This document shows positions 12,010-23,100 of a stretch of DNA of 64,000 nt, piece by piece. The notes beneath the pieces are model-generated. The model made no database searches and was not told the origin of the DNA. It saw only the letters and a list, made by a program, of their open reading frames with translations. The stretch lies in the NCBI GenBank assembly GCA_030490835.1, contig CM059975.1, forward strand, positions 3,003,579-3,067,578, written 5' to 3'. Made by a program: the position numbers and the translations under genes. How positions within the stretch are numbered: the stretch's first letter is position 1; each line of letters begins with the position of its first letter. This DNA is from Annona cherimola. Lineage: Eukaryota > Streptophyta > Magnoliopsida > Magnoliales > Annonaceae.

Positions 12010-12839
12010 TGAGAGGAACAGGATCTCGGGACGGGCGGGAGGAGCATTTACCTGCTACTTGCTGCCGCTATCTTCAACTCCACCTAAGCTGGAGGAGTGC
12101 GAACTGCGCCTGAGTTAGAGGAGACGACGGTGGCGCACACTGGACCGCAGCTCGAGCGGGAGACAGAGCTGGGAAGAGCAGGCCGCTGTCTTCAACTCCG
12201 CCTGAGCTGGAGGAGACGACGGTGGCGCACACTAGACTGCAGATCGAGCGGGAGACAGAGCTGGGAAGAGCAGGCCGCTGTCTTCAACTTCGCCTGAGCT
12301 GGAGGAGACGACGGTGGCGCACACTATACTGCAGCTCGAGCGGGAGACAGAACTGGGAAGAGCAAGCCGCTGTCTTCAACTCCGCCTGAGCTGGAGGAGA
12401 CGACGGTGGCGCACACTGTACTGCAGCTCGAGCGGGAGACAGAACTGGGAAGAGCAAGCCGCTGCCTTCAACTCCGCCTGAGCTGGAGGAGACGATGGTG
12501 GCGCACACTAGACTGCAGATCGAGCGGGAGACAGAACTGGGAAGAGCAGATCGCAGGGGGGAGACGAGCGCGATGGAGGGAGAGAAATTGGGAAAGAGAG
12601 GAAGGGAGGAAGGGAGGGATGAGACGTGGGTAGGAGAGCTGTCCGCGAGGGGCTTGTGGGCAAACAACACTCTCTGACAGGGGCTGGACGGAAAATGCTC
12701 GTAATTAATTCCCCTGCTCCGCTTGCAGTCTTTTCGAGTTTTCATCCGACGGTTGAAAACTTCTCCGCACGATCCAACGGCTTAGAGCGCTGGTCGGAAA
12801 CGCTGGGTTCGACCGACCGGTGGTAAATGATCACAATTC
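12010..12839 (-). repeat. MULE right terminal inverted repeat
   Basis: Inverted match to 5,699-6,260, starting from the outer end at 12,839. It is longer than the left arm because a 92-bp unit has been amplified within it (12,115-12,565). Confidence 0.85.
12115..12565. repeat. 92-bp tandem repeat inside the right MULE arm
   Basis: GAGACGACGGTGGCG recurs at 12,121, 12,213, 12,305, 12,397 and 12,489, an exact 92-bp period, giving about five copies. Each unit holds GAGCGGGAGACAGA, CTGGGAAGAGCA and TCTTCAACTCCGCCTGAGCT. The left arm has a single related unit near 6,150-6,210. Because 92 is not a multiple of three, the long open frames over it are not real coding sequence. Confidence 0.95.
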
Positions 12840-12849
12840 TTTAAACTAA

Positions 12850-13040
12850 TACGTACAGCAACGATTGGATCCGAATGCGGATGGGAAATACGAGGGAATT
12901 AATTAATTTGCATGATACCAGCATGCATGGCATGCAGATATTTTTTTGGATCCATGGACATGCATGCTCCTGAGTAGTGAGTCGTCCTCTGTACTCTGTA
13001 AATTTGTATATTTTCGATAACACGTCCTCTATAAATATGA
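12850..13040 (+). promoter_or_regulatory. Terpene synthase promoter relic, right part
   Basis: GGAATTAATTAATTTGCATG, GGCATGCAGATATTT, TTGGATCCATGGACATGCAT and GCTCCTGAG match the proximal promoter at 19,892-19,972 in order and spacing. After about 45 bp of extra sequence a TATAAATA box follows at 13,030-13,037, as at 19,976. No exon follows, so this is a promoter without a gene. It is the continuation of 5,574-5,688. Confidence 0.65.
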
Positions 13041-14390
13041 AGTACCTTTATGGAGACAACAAACTTTACTTAAAACGTGACTTATTATTCTTGCACTCCC
13101 ACGAGACTCACCACTCATGGCAACATTTTAATTATGCACGTTATTTTCGCCGGCTACCATTTGCATCCCGCACAAATCATTTTTGTTTTGTTTTGTTTCT
13201 TGTTTATATTTTTATGAGCCCGTTAATCTAGTTATATAATTCATAAATTAAAATTTACCATTTTAAAAATATGTATACGTATTTTGAATTTTAAACACAA
13301 GAATACTATGTCCTTTTTAATATATGAAAATGCCAACAATACTTCTATATTTAATATTCAAAAAATATATAAAAAGCGATAAAATTTAGATGATTTTGCG
13401 GCCGGTTATAAATGAAACACTCGCTACTGGTCGCAATGATCAGCCCTAGTTATTTTATGAATAAAATAAAAAAAAGTTGAAGCCTCTAGCATATTAAATA
13501 AAGTAAGTATTTAGGGTTTTCCTGATCTATATATCCTCTTTAATAATGTAACATATTTAAAAATTTTTTAAACTTTTTGGCCAAACACAAAAAATATTAT
13601 TAAGAAAATTCCTAAACGAAAATGAAAGCACTAACAAATCTTTATTAGGGCACTTTCTATGAAGGCTATACTTCTGAACAGGCTGAAATTGCCTAAAATT
13701 TGACCACTAGGCGCTGATGACTTGTTTCACCGAGCATAAATGAAACCTCGGCCCTATTTGGCCATGTGTTCGTTTTTGTAGAAGACAAAAACGAAATAAA
13801 CCTTGTATATATTGCTGAGCAAAAAAAATAATAAATAGATGTTTTTTTAAATTTATTGATCATAGTTTTACAGACAATAAAATACATATCTTACTTTTTT
13901 TTTTGATGAAACATATCTTACTTATGTATCTAAACATTTTAGAGTATTGCATTCCCATGAAAGGAAATAGCTTGTCTCCTATTAATATTTTAATGAAAAG
14001 AGAGGATACAAAATAGGGATATCAAATTAAAAACTTTTTTAAAAAACTGTTACAGCTATCTAAGAAGCTTCGCACAACTATTTTTCGATTTTGAGCCATG
14101 GCAATCAAAGACTAATCTGAGCTAACACATAAAGAAATTAAATATTAAATGAATAAAAAATTATGTAAAAATTTAATATAGAATTGATTAAGTTGAAGAA
14201 AAATCTTTAAAATATATAAATACTAGATTTTATTACTAAATGCATTATAAATATGTTTCCTTCATTTTTGATAATCTTTACAATTTATAAATAAACTCAC
14301 AAATACTAAAATTTCAAAAAAATCTGGAGTCAGTAGCGCTCAATATTTATAAGTTTAGTATTCTAAAGTAAATACAATTCCGTGATTTAA
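13041..14390. other. Intergenic DNA, no gene seen
   Basis: AT-rich, with no recognisable coding exon or repeat boundary. Confidence 0.5.
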
Positions 14391-14653
14391 GAGTGTGTTT
14401 GTGAAGTGGTAAAACTTTTGATAAAAAGTTTTTTAAATTGATAGAAAACGATGTAATATGATAGGGATAAGATAAAGAATAAAGAGAATAAAATTAAAAT
14501 AGATAGAACAGTTATATAAATAGTTGTGTAGAAACAATTGAAAAGTAAGGTAGTTGTATAGGAAAATTTTAAAAAATAATTAAAAAATAGAGTAGTTATA
14601 TAGATTAAAATGTTTTGGTTGGAAAATTTTTTATTTTTGCAAAACACCCCCGA
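14391..14653 (+). mobile_element. MITE, GTGTTTG family, copy 1
   Basis: About 263 bp starting GAGTGTGTTTGTGAAG and ending TTTTTGCAAAACACCCCC. The interior shares TTAAAATAGATAGA, AGTTGTATAGG and TAATTAAAAA with copies at 15,747, 17,826, and (inverted) 21,645 and 45,250. No coding capacity. Confidence 0.75.
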
Positions 14654-14664
14654 GAACGTTAATA

Positions 14665-15010
14665 AAAATCTAATTAGCGTTGGAGAAGTAAATTTATATT
14701 ACTGGTGTCCGGTTCAGTGTTCCCGCAAGCATGCATGGAAACTATCTGCTATTTAGGGCCACAGGGGTGTTGGACTCATTTGTTTTTATTTATTTATTTT
14801 TTTAATCGAAATGAGATCCCAAGTTTGATTTGTGACACTGTCTGTCATTATGGCTAATTACTAGCAAGTAGCAACCCATCGTGAAATGTTAACGCAATTT
14901 AAAATGTTAAGGCGTGCTTTGAGTCTATAATAATTTAAAATATATGTTATATCTATTTTAAGGATCAATTGCTGTCAATTGTAATAAATTTAGGATAATT
15001 TTCAAATATA
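14665..15010. repeat. Duplicated intergenic block
   Basis: TTCAGTGTTCCCGCAAGCAT followed by GCATGGAAACTATCTGCTA, and CCCATCGTGAAATGTTAACG, recur at 53,045-53,540. A shortened version lies at 50,560-50,760. This is part of the segmental duplication that includes the terpene synthase copies. Confidence 0.8.
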
Positions 15011-15049
15011 TTTATCAATTTCGGCGCAAAAAATTCATTGGGCCTAACT

Positions 15050-15395
15050 GAATGCACCTAGGTGCATTTCATCTTTTTTTTTTTTGAAATTTTTTTATAT
15101 GACTATTAATGTAGACGTATTTAACATGTTTATCAATTTTTACTATTTTTGAAGACTTTTGGATATTTATTTTTGATTTTTTAAAATCGGTGGCATTTTC
15201 GTAATTGATTTTAAAAAATGCCGCTGATTTTAAAAAATTAAAAATAAATATCTAAAAGTCTCCAAAAATGGTAAAAATTGATACGCATGTTAAATACATC
15301 TACATTAATAATTGTGCAAAAAATTTGCAAAAAAATATAAAAAATAGATTTTTGCACCCAAGTGAATGGAAGCAAAGTGCACCCAGGTACACCAC
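15050..15395. mobile_element. Foldback (hairpin) element
   Basis: The arms 15,080-15,205 and 15,225-15,350 are near-perfect inverted copies. For example, ATCAATTTTTACTATTTTTG faces CAAAAATGGTAAAAATTGAT. They are bounded by TGCACCTAGGTGCA and GTGCACCCAGGTAC. The element would fold into one long hairpin and has no gene. Related pieces are at 3,835-3,970 (one arm) and 16,445-16,735. Confidence 0.75.
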
Positions 15396-15746
15396 ATCAT
15401 AACCCATAATTCATTTTCCCATAAATTTTTAAAAATTCCTTAGATACTCAGAAATTTTCATCAAAATTCATTCCATAGTCAAGCTGGTAACCTCCGCCAG
15501 CAACGGTTGTCTTTTTAATTTTTTTAAATTCCTAGATTACCAATTCGCATGAACATGGATCAAGCTTGTACTGCCGGATTACCATAATATAGTGCTCCAC
15601 CATCTTCTGCAAGTAACGCACTACCGTGCGTTGTTTTGGACCCAACCACCATGATCAATCCGTCCACGCATCCGTCCTCTCTGGCATCCCATCTGCGACC
15701 CACCAGAGGCGGATGGATCAACCAAATCAATTTTGGTGCACTTTGG

Positions 15747-16023
15747 GTGTGTTTGGTAATGAATAAAACTTTTGATGAAAAGTTTTGGAGAGTAAAAGTT
15801 GTCAAATGATGTGATATGATAGGGTAATGATTAGTAGTACAGATAATAAAGTTAAAATAGATAGGTCAGTTGTGTGGATAATTGTGTAGAAATGACTGAA
15901 AAGTAGGGTAGTTGTATAGAAAAATGTGAAAAAATAATTAAAAGTATGATAATTGTGGAAAGTGTAAAGTTTTAGATTGAAAAGTTTTAACTTGACATTT
16001 TTTATTAATTGCCAAACACACCC
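15747..16023 (+). mobile_element. MITE, GTGTTTG family, copy 2 (best-preserved ends)
   Basis: The left end GGGTGTGTTTGGTAATGAAT and right end ATTAATTGCCAAACACACCC are inverted repeats. The interior matches the other family members. 277 bp, no ORF of note. Confidence 0.85.
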
Positions 16024-16444
16024 TTCGTCATTAAAATTTAGGGGGATCTAGGTGGTTTCTCGAAGCTGGGGAATGGATTTTTCATCCCAAGCAGTAGGAC
16101 AACGGTAGTAGAAACTAGAAAGGTGCGACACCGTACCCGATTTAGTGGGTTTCAAAAATCTATTAAAAGAATAGATGGATTTCCTCCAAATCTCTGCTGG
16201 GTTCATTGTTGATTTTGATTGAGGGTTGGGCATATCTGTTTTCAAACTTGGATTTTTAGTCGGATTTTGGCTGGAAAGGCGGTTGGCTCTTTTCAGATCT
16301 TTTGGAGTCCAGGGAAGATTCTTCACTTGCATGACTCAAATCCTGCTTACGAAAAGGACAAATCGACGATGGCTGGTTAGCCATGAAAATCAACGACGAG
16401 CGATTGTGAGCTTTGACAGTTGTTGAAATCGGGGAATGTTTCAA
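16024..16444. other. Intergenic stretch with weak open frames on both strands
   Basis: Base composition is more balanced here than in the surroundings, and overlapping frames of 60-94 codons exist on both strands. None shows a domain or splice context, so I cannot call a gene. Confidence 0.4.
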
Positions 16445-16735
16445 TGCAGCACCTCGCTGTAAAAACCTATTTTTTATTTTTTATTTTTAAAATTTTTTTA
16501 CGCAACTGTTACTCTAAGTGTATTTAATACACGTATCAATTTTTACCATTTTTGAAAATTTTAATTTTTTTTTCAGATTTTTAAAAATTAGTAATATTTT
16601 AATAATTTAAAATTCTGAAAAAAATCTCTAAAATATTCTAAAAATAATAAAAATTGATATACATGTTAAATATACCTAGATTAACATTTGTGCGAAAAAA
16701 ATAATAAAAAAAAAGAGGTTTGGATTTGGCAGCTG
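16445..16735. mobile_element. Foldback (hairpin) element, second copy
   Basis: The two halves around 16,590 are inverted copies. ATCAATTTTTACCATTTTTG faces AATAATAAAAATTGATATAC, with TTAAATATACCTAGATTAAC opposite GTTACTCTAAGTGTATTTAA. It is a diverged member of the family at 15,050. Confidence 0.65.
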
Positions 16736-17384
16736 CATTGAAACATTTTCCGTTGAAATCCATGGTCTGTTCGGAGATTTTACAAGCATCAATGTTGTCG
16801 ACGCCGAAAATGGGGTCCATTTTACAGCGGACTGCACAGGATCGATTCCCTATATATATATATATATATTTAAAGCAACCTGAGCGGGTACATTAATCCG
16901 TCTACTTCGGGGTTAAAGGCAGTCGCTAGCCAAGCAGCCACGCTAACGGTAGAGGAGGAATATTAAATAGAATTTGTAAGTGTACAAGGATGAAAGGAAT
17001 TTTTAAAAATTTGTAGGTACATGATCGATGGTTTATCGAAGATGCCTTCTTTAAAATATGCTCGTTGGTTTATCGAAGATGCTGAACTTGACAAAAATCC
17101 GATAAAATCCATGCATCTTCACCTCCCACGCAGAAAATAATACAAAACGCGCGCGTGCACTTCTCGATTGGTTGTCTATTTATTTTATCACGAGATAAAA
17201 ATAATGAAAATGTTTTACTACAATACTCATAATACATGCAATTGACATGACCACTGGATCGTTAAAATAATACTTATAACATATATGTCGCTACGTTCCG
17301 TAAAAAAGTGCTATCTTATGTTATCTAAAAAAGTGCTATCTTATGTTATCTGGCTAAGCATTTTTATTTCATAATATATATGCG

Positions 17385-17581
17385 GAGTGATCCTGTTAGT
17401 CTGGGCTAAGTAAATGTATTGTTTAGGCTCCCTCAAATAATTTATTTACAATATTTTTTTATTTTTTCTTTTTACACTTGTTTATTTAAATGTATTTAAT
17501 ATATAAACCAAGTTTCACCATTTTTGGATATGTGTTGTGCCAAATGGGGCATTTACTTAGCCCGGGCTAGCAATATCACTC
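17385..17581. mobile_element. MITE with GAGTGATCCTGTTAG ends
   Basis: The left end GAGTGATCCTGTTAGTCTGG and right end CCCGGGCTAGCAATATCACTC-like sequence form inverted repeats continuing into GCTAAGTAAATG. 197 bp. Same family as the intron 1 insertion at 20,504. Confidence 0.75.
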
Positions 17582-17825
17582 ATATATATATATATATTGA
17601 CACTTCACTACAAGGAACTCAATATATTTTTATTTATTAGCAACTAAATAGTCTTCATTAGCAAGAGCAAAATATATATATGTAAGGAAAAATTATCTTG
17701 CACAGATTGATACTTTTATAAGTAAAGAAACATGTGGAAAAAATTCTTTATACACTTCTAAAGTTTTACTTTTAATTCTTAATATACTCATAATGTTTTA
17801 TAAATTTTTTTATACTAGGAATAGG

Positions 17826-18102
17826 TGTGTTTGAGAGCGATAAAATTTTTGAATTTAAAATTTTTTGGTATAAAAGTTTTTAAATTGATAGAAAATGATA
17901 TGACATAATAGAGGTAATGACGGGAAGTAAAAAGATAAAGTTAAAATAGATAAGTTAGTTATATGTATAGTTATATAAAAATAATTAAAAATTAGAATAG
18001 TTGTAGAAGAAAATGCGAAGAAATAATTAAAAACAGGGTAGTTATGAAGAGTGAAAAGTTTTAAATTGAAATTTTTTTTGGTGTAAGCAAACATGCCCAA
18101 TG
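17826..18102 (+). mobile_element. MITE, GTGTTTG family, copy 3
   Basis: Starts GTGTGTTTGAGAGCGATAAA and ends GTAAGCAAACATGCCC. The interior AAAGTTAAAATAGATAAG matches the family. The ends are more worn than in the copy at 15,747. Confidence 0.7.
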
Positions 18103-18789
18103 TTTCGTCTTAAATTTCTTTCCTATCCACATGGTTAAAACTATCTTTATCTATAATAAAAAAGTATTTTTCCCATTCAAACTTCATTTGCTACTCAATT
18201 GCTGCTTGAAAACATGAACTAAATAAGTTTAATGTTTGCAAATTAGGCGTAATCATTTTAATTATTAAAATTTGAATGAATAAATAATCGTTTCATTGGA
18301 TAGATAATAGAAGTTTTGACTATGTAGATATAAGAAGGATTAAGGGCAAAACATTATGAATATGAGGAGAATTTGTAAAACTTTAGGGGTATATTTTGAA
18401 ATTATGAGCAAACTTTATGAGCATATGCGAAATTTTTTTCAAAAATTTTCTTACTTAACATTGTAAGGGAAATTTATTGCATATGGAAAATACAAGAATT
18501 ATAATATAATCAACATGAACCGTTGCTTAAAATATTATTTAACTACTCAAATTATATTCGTGGATATTTAATGATTCGGATGGAAATATTTTATTTATGA
18601 ATACATGTGAGCTATAATGTATTTAGTAGGACGTGTAAGTGTAAATTATTTTTATCTGACTTAATAATGCAAATTGTATTATTTATGAATTTATGGTGGG
18701 TGTGATGCAATCTTATTATTTTTGGATATCTGGTTAGTACAATGTAATTATCTATGGATATCTAGTGGACATGATAGAAGCATTTTATT
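18103..18789. other. Intergenic DNA, no gene seen
   Basis: AT-rich sequence with no recognised exon or element ends. Confidence 0.4.
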
Positions 18790-19890
18790 TATGAATTCAT
18801 TAAGTTAAATTCAGTAAGATGACCGAATAACCTAATTAAGTATATGACACGTGGTTAATTTTTTATCAAATCCAATAAGATCTTTAATTAGGTTATCATG
18901 GATGGTTTATAATGCTTGATTATGTACTTTATATGGTGCATCATGATCTCTTATCATGTGGATAAGATTTGCATATGTGAAACTCTGAGAATATATGTTG
19001 ATTTTCATTTAATTTCTTAGTAGGTCATACATATGCTGGAAGACTATTTTAGAATGCCCCATTCGTCGATAGTATGTTGTTTACTAATGGATGATGGGTT
19101 ATTCTTTTATGGATTGTGTATTATTTTTTTGACGGACGTGAGTTTGCTCTGTTGTGGGCTGTGTTGAAAACTGTATATATTGGTCATGTGGTTGTGCATT
19201 TTTTTGACAAATTCATGTATGCATGTAGTTGTTCTCTACTTGCTAAATTCTTTAGAATTTCTCTAATCTAAATTTTTAGGTGCTATACATGTGTTGACAT
19301 TACATTATGCCTGACATGGTAGATCTTGGGTAAATTTTTTGAACTAGGGCGGTGTGTAACACTGACCTTAGGTCAGGTCGGGGTCATTATAGCAAAGATT
19401 TGTTCATTATATATTATGTAATAAAATTTGCTGTTTATTATATTGTATGCAATATTTGTTTATTTGCTCATAAAAATTGCTGTGTACATTATTTTTTTGT
19501 TGGACTGCATGTGTTTTTTTGTTGAATCTTGATTGCAAATTGTTTGTTTGGAGAATTAAAAAAAAAATTGGTTGTTAAATGACGTAATTTACTCACCCTT
19601 AGTGCCAACGAAGTAGAATGTTTCTGCTAAAAGTCAACCTTTAGAAATTCAGTTAATTTCAAAATTTTTATTATATAATAATCTCACATATATTTTGTAG
19701 TATTTTCGAAAAGTGTATATAATATATTTTGACGTGAATTGATGCATATAACAACAAATTTCAACGCTAATTTTCTTGTACTTACGTGTGAGCATACAAT
19801 TTGGAAAACATGCCAATCTTTGTACGAAGGGTCCAATAAATATTGTTTGAAATATGGACCACCTGATTGATTGTGTACCATGAGATGAAT
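18790..19890. repeat. Far-upstream region of terpene synthase A, duplicated
   Basis: Matches 53,645-54,715 closely. The block at 19,130-19,400 (TGGGCTGTGTTGAAAACTGT, GTGTGTAACACTGACC, TCATTATAGCAAAG) resembles a worn retrotransposon LTR end, but no internal domain remains. Confidence 0.6.
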
Positions 19891-20102
19891 GATGGGAATT
19901 TAATTAATTGGCGTGATACATGCACGGCACGCAGAAATTTCTTGGATCCATGGCTATGCATGCACCTGAGTTCTCTATAAATACCTTGCAGCAGCCTCAT
20001 CAGGGTACTCAAGCCCAATTCCTGCCCACCTTCAAGACACTATTCCACTGATTATATACATCCTATTTGCTTGCTATTTACTTTTTTCTGTTTTCTCTCA
20101 CC
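19891..20102 (+). promoter_or_regulatory. Core promoter and 5' leader of terpene synthase A
   Basis: A TATAAATA box lies at 19,976-19,983, about 120 bp before the start codon. The sequence from GGGAATTTAATTAATTGGCG to GCACCTGAGTTCTC is conserved before the pseudogene at 54,914 and in the promoter relic at 12,850. Transcription would be expected to start near 20,005-20,015. The leader is CT-rich with no upstream ATG in a strong context. Confidence 0.75.
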
Positions 20103-23100
20103 ATGTCTCTTACACTTGGAACTAGCCCTTCTGATGTTCCAACTACAAAAAAGGAGGTGGGCCGTTCATCTGCCAACTTCCACCCTAATGTCTGGGGTGA
20201 TCGGTTTGCTACCATGCCATCCAAAGAAACGGCAAGTATATTTATTTATATATAGCTCGTAAATGAAGAGATGGATGAAGAGAACTAGAGAATCAAGCTT
20301 GCTATATCCAACTGCATATATCTATATATAATAGGGGAGTGAGACGCATTAACTCTTCCATCCTTCGGAAGCAATGAATTTTTTTTTATTTTTTTGATTT
20401 TTTTATAAATATATATGCTTCACTTAGATATCATACAATATAAATTTTGATAATTCTTTTATGTGTGCCTTCTCTCTTTTTTATTTTCAAAACTAAAGTA
20501 AAAGAGTAATGATTCTGTTAGCCCGGGCTATCTCAAAAATCTTATTAAAACAACTTTTTTTTTTTGTTTTTTCTTCGTACATTTGTTTGTCTAAGTGTAT
20601 TTAATATATAAATCAAGTTTTACCATTTTTGGATATGTGTATATATTTTTTTAGATTTTTAAAAATAAGGATATTCTAAATACATATATACACATAGATG
20701 TTTAAAAATCTCAAAAAAATAGATAAACATATTAAAAAATGGTAAAACTTGGTCTATATGTTAAATACACTTAGATAAACAAGTGCACAAAGAAAAAAGT
20801 AAAAAAATGTTGTAAATAAGTTTTTTAAGATGGGCTAAGTGAGACATTTATTTAGCCCAGATTAACAGGATCACTCCTCATACCAAATAAATTCATTGAT
20901 CATTAAATTTCACAGGGTATGAGATTTAGTTGGGTACCACAAGTCTATAAAAAAAATAAAAAATGAAAAAGTTCAATGTGACTGACTCAATGCATCTTAG
21001 TCATGCCCCATATATAACTTGTATATATTTCAAATTTTTCTTACTTCCTCTTTCACAAATGTACTTAATAGATCACTGGCTCACTGCTAGATATATCACT
21101 GCCCTGTTTTGTTATATATAACGATAATATTATGAGCAGGAGATTGATGCCTCAACCAAACAACGGGCTGAAACGCTGAAGCAAGAAGTGAAGAAGATGC
21201 TGGGCCATGTTAGTGGTTATGATCTTCAAGAAATGAATTTGATCAATGAAATCCAACGGCTAGGAGTTGCCTACCACTTTGAGGAAGAAATTAATGATGC
21301 ATTAGAAAGAATATGCAATAAGCAAAACAATGAAAATGACATTAACGATGGCAATCTTCATGTTGCGTCTCTGCGATTCCGATTGCTAAGACAACATGGT
21401 TACAACGTCTCATCTGGTAAGTTTAATTATTTCCTTCATTTTCTTTTTAATTCTTCTTTTAACGTGAGCCATCCAGGGACAAGGGTGCAACTTGAGTGCG
21501 ATTGGCTCGGGTTATCGACCCCACCTTTCCTTATTTTAAAAAAAGTCTTAGTCCTATTTCATTTTAGGTTGCGTTGGTTCTAAGTTTGTCTTATTTTAAA
21601 TAAGTTCCGGTCTCAATTCTAAATCAGTTCTTTAAAAAGCTTTTATAATATGAGTGTTTGTTTATACTCAAAATAAATCTAAAACTTTTCACTTTCCATA
21701 ATTGGCTTATTTTTAATTATTTTTTATTTTTCTTATACAACTACCCTACTTTTCAATTATTTCTATACAACTTTTCATACATGTAACATATTTATTTTAA
21801 CTTTATGCTCTTTACTCATCATCACCACTCTTATCATATTACATCATTTTCTCTTATTTTAAAAACTTTTACACAAATACTTTTTAATTAAAAGTTTTAT
21901 TACTTCCCAAACACATTATATTTAAAAACTATAATTTTATTGCGAGTCTTACTTAAAAATCTATCATCGAGACGATAATAATATAATTTTTCAAACAATT
22001 TATTAAATTAATTAAATAATAAATAAATTAAATAAAATTTTACATATTTAAAGAATATATTTATATCTTTCACTATAAAAGATATTTTATAAAATATATA
22101 CTAAACATATATTAGTAATTCGGGTCAATTTTAGGTATTCGGATCTTGGAACTTACTATACTCTAATTTAAAAATTATGTATTTTTTTTTTACTTAGAAC
22201 CCACCCTACATTATGGGCATAAAAATTGAATTTAACACACCATTTTAAGATAATCTACCCAAGTTGCACCCATAATAGGAAAAGTATAGAATCTGTTATT
22301 TGGGAAGAATGAAAAAGTGAGAATGAGATAAATTTTGAAAAGCGAGAGAGTACGATATAATAGGGGCAATACAGTAAAAAATCAAAATAAATACGGTGGG
22401 AAGGTACGAGAAAATGATTTACATGCAGGGTTAAAAATATAAAAAATAATAGAATTGAGTAGCTAATATATCAAATCCGAGCAAAAGGTGAGTAGGAAAA
22501 AGGTTGAAATTGCAATATTCCTACTTATTGCATTTTCTTTCATAATTATAAGCTACCTGCATGCATGCGTCAAAATATGCAGATGTGTTTAAAAAGTTCA
22601 AAGATGAAAACGGCGAATTCAAGGCCGGATTGAGGGATGACGCCCGCGGATTGTTAAGCTTGTATGAAGCAGCATATTTTGGAACAGAAGAGGATGAGAT
22701 TTTGGATGAAGCCATTGCTTTCAGTAGTAAGCTCCTCAAGTCTCTGCTGCCACATTTAAGCTCCCCGCTCTCCGACCTGGTAAAGCTTGCCTTGGATCTA
22801 CCTCTGCTCAAGCGCATCGAAAGGCTTCAGTCCAGACACTTCATCTCCATCTACCAAGAAGACAAGGACCGAAATAATGTGCTCCTTGAGTTTGCAAAGA
22901 TAGATTTCAATATCTTGCAAGCTTTGCACAAGAAAGAGCTAAAGGAAATCACACGGTATGCATCTAATTTTTTTCCGGGGTCTCCCTATCCTAACACATA
23001 TACCATTATATCAGTCACTGGTCATCTAAGCAGTGAAGATATGCATCCTTTTTTTTTTTTTTTTCCCTGATAAGGAAGAAAGACCACTATCCATTAACCA

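Noticed and set aside
12097..12745. Repetitive open frames including one of 153 codons on the minus strand
   Set aside because: They follow the 92-bp tandem repeat, which is not a multiple of three, so successive units are read in different frames.
14387..14647. Phe/Tyr/Ile-rich membrane-protein-like frames here and at 17,855-18,100
   Set aside because: Both are minus-strand readings of the same MITE family; AT-rich repeats give hydrophobic translations by chance.
22521..22817. 98-codon minus-strand frame, repeated at 46,061 and 56,501
   Set aside because: It is the antisense shadow of terpene synthase exon 3 and recurs only because the exon is duplicated.
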